From NCBI GenBank assembly GCA_023300365.1, contig JALZWD010000344.1, forward strand, positions 1-6,361: 6,361 bases of DNA, in the 5' to 3' direction. Under the pieces are notes generated by a model, which saw nothing but the letters and a program-made list of their open reading frames with translations, had not been told where the DNA came from and did no database searches. Below, in pieces: positions 5,908-6,361 of the stretch (the stretch's first letter is position 1; the number at the start of each line of letters is the position of its first letter). This DNA is from Flavimaricola sp. Lineage in GTDB: Bacteria > Pseudomonadota > Alphaproteobacteria > Rhodobacterales > Rhodobacteraceae. Made by a program: the position numbers and the translations under genes.

Positions 5908-5916
5908 ACGTTGGTC

Positions 5917-6357
5917 TTACTCTTCGGCAGCGGCTTCTGCTGCGGGGGCCTCTTCAACAGCGGCCTCCTCAGCAGGGGCTTCTTCCGCAGGTGCCGGTGC
6001 CTTGGCCGCTTCGGCCGCCGCAGCAGCTTTGGCAACTTTGGATTCCGCGCGCTCCACGGCGGCTTTGCCCGGCTCACCCTTCTTCATGTTGGCGCGCTGT
6101 TTTTTCTCAAGAACACCAGCGGCCTCAAGCATACGCGAGACACGGTCGGTCGGCTGCGCACCCTTGGACATCCAATCCTTGATCCGGTCGATGTCCATCT
6201 TCACGCGCTCTTCGCTGTCTTTGGGCAGCAATGGGTTATATGTGCCGAGCTTTTCGATGAAACGGCCATCGCGGGGCATACGGCTGTCTGCTGCAACGAT
6301 CGAATAATGTGGGCGCTTCTTAGAGCCACCGCGCGCGAGGCGAATTTTCATAGCCAT
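5917..6357 (-). CDS. rpsP: 30S ribosomal protein S16 with long acidic Ala/Glu/Pro tail
   Basis: Small-subunit protein that binds 16S rRNA early in 30S assembly. Residues 1-90 form the S16 core: [20 protein letters not shown] (1-20), [20 protein letters not shown] (21-40), NPLLPKD, then [23 protein letters not shown]. coli S16 has 82 residues, whereas this product has 146. The extra part is a basic linker (about 85-110) and then a low-complexity segment of Ala, Glu and Pro (111-146) ending in EE. Such a tail is likely disordered. ATG 6357 gives the MAMKIRL form usual in alphaproteobacteria; ATG 6351 is the alternative. The ribosome binding site lies outside the window. It heads the rimM-trmD-rplS-rpmE cluster as far as can be seen. 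Confidence 0.96.
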   Translation of the reverse strand: MAMKIRLARGGSKKRPHYSIVAADSRMPRDGRFIEKLGTYNPLLPKDSEERVKMDIDRIKDWMSKGAQPTDRVSRMLEAAGVLEKKQRANMKKGEPGKAAVERAESKVAKAAAAAEAAKAPAPAEEAPAEEAAVEEAPAAEAAAEE

Positions 6358-6361
6358 GATA

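Noticed and set aside
5873..6307. Plus-strand frame rich in Ala and Ser repeats opposite rpsP
   Set aside because: The repeats are the reverse complement of the Ala/Glu/Pro tail of S16 and need no separate gene.

Overview
The window looks like a chromosomal housekeeping segment from an alphaproteobacterium, most likely a Rhodobacterales (Roseobacter-group) species. The reasons are a MipZ-type division ATPase, a zinc-free L31, an S16 that begins [11 protein letters not shown] and carries a long acidic Ala/Glu/Pro tail, and the moderately GC-rich codon use. This assignment is inferred from protein character, not from a database search.

Left part (1-2600): an RhlE-like DEAD-box RNA helicase on the minus strand runs off the left edge. 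A 374-base intergenic region separates it from a divergent plus-strand gene, mipZ. This region holds overlapping candidate promoters for both directions and two GC-rich hairpins just before the helicase ribosome binding site. mipZ converges on a small two-helix membrane protein of unknown function, with only 13 bases between the two stop codons.

Right part (2770-6361): a minus-strand ribosome and tRNA-maturation cluster, read from right to left, consists of rpsP (S16), rimM, a sulfotransferase-like gene, trmD, rplS (L19) and rpmE (L31). A clear intrinsic terminator follows rpmE. rpsP-rimM-trmD-rplS is the widespread bacterial order. Here a PAPS-sulfotransferase-like gene sits between rimM and trmD, and L31 is added at the end. 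rplS appears to have its own near-consensus promoter directly after trmD. Hairpins lie between rpsP and rimM and after rimM. Both would fit a need to make much more ribosomal protein than RimM or TrmD.

The genes work together in ribosome assembly and decoding: RimM helps mature the 30S head, S16, L19 and L31 are structural proteins, TrmD makes m1G37 in tRNA, and the helicase probably remodels RNA. MipZ places the division site. I found no mobile element, CRISPR array, tRNA, rRNA or evident new defence or metabolic system. The points worth a second look are the sulfotransferase-like insertion and several regulatory structures.
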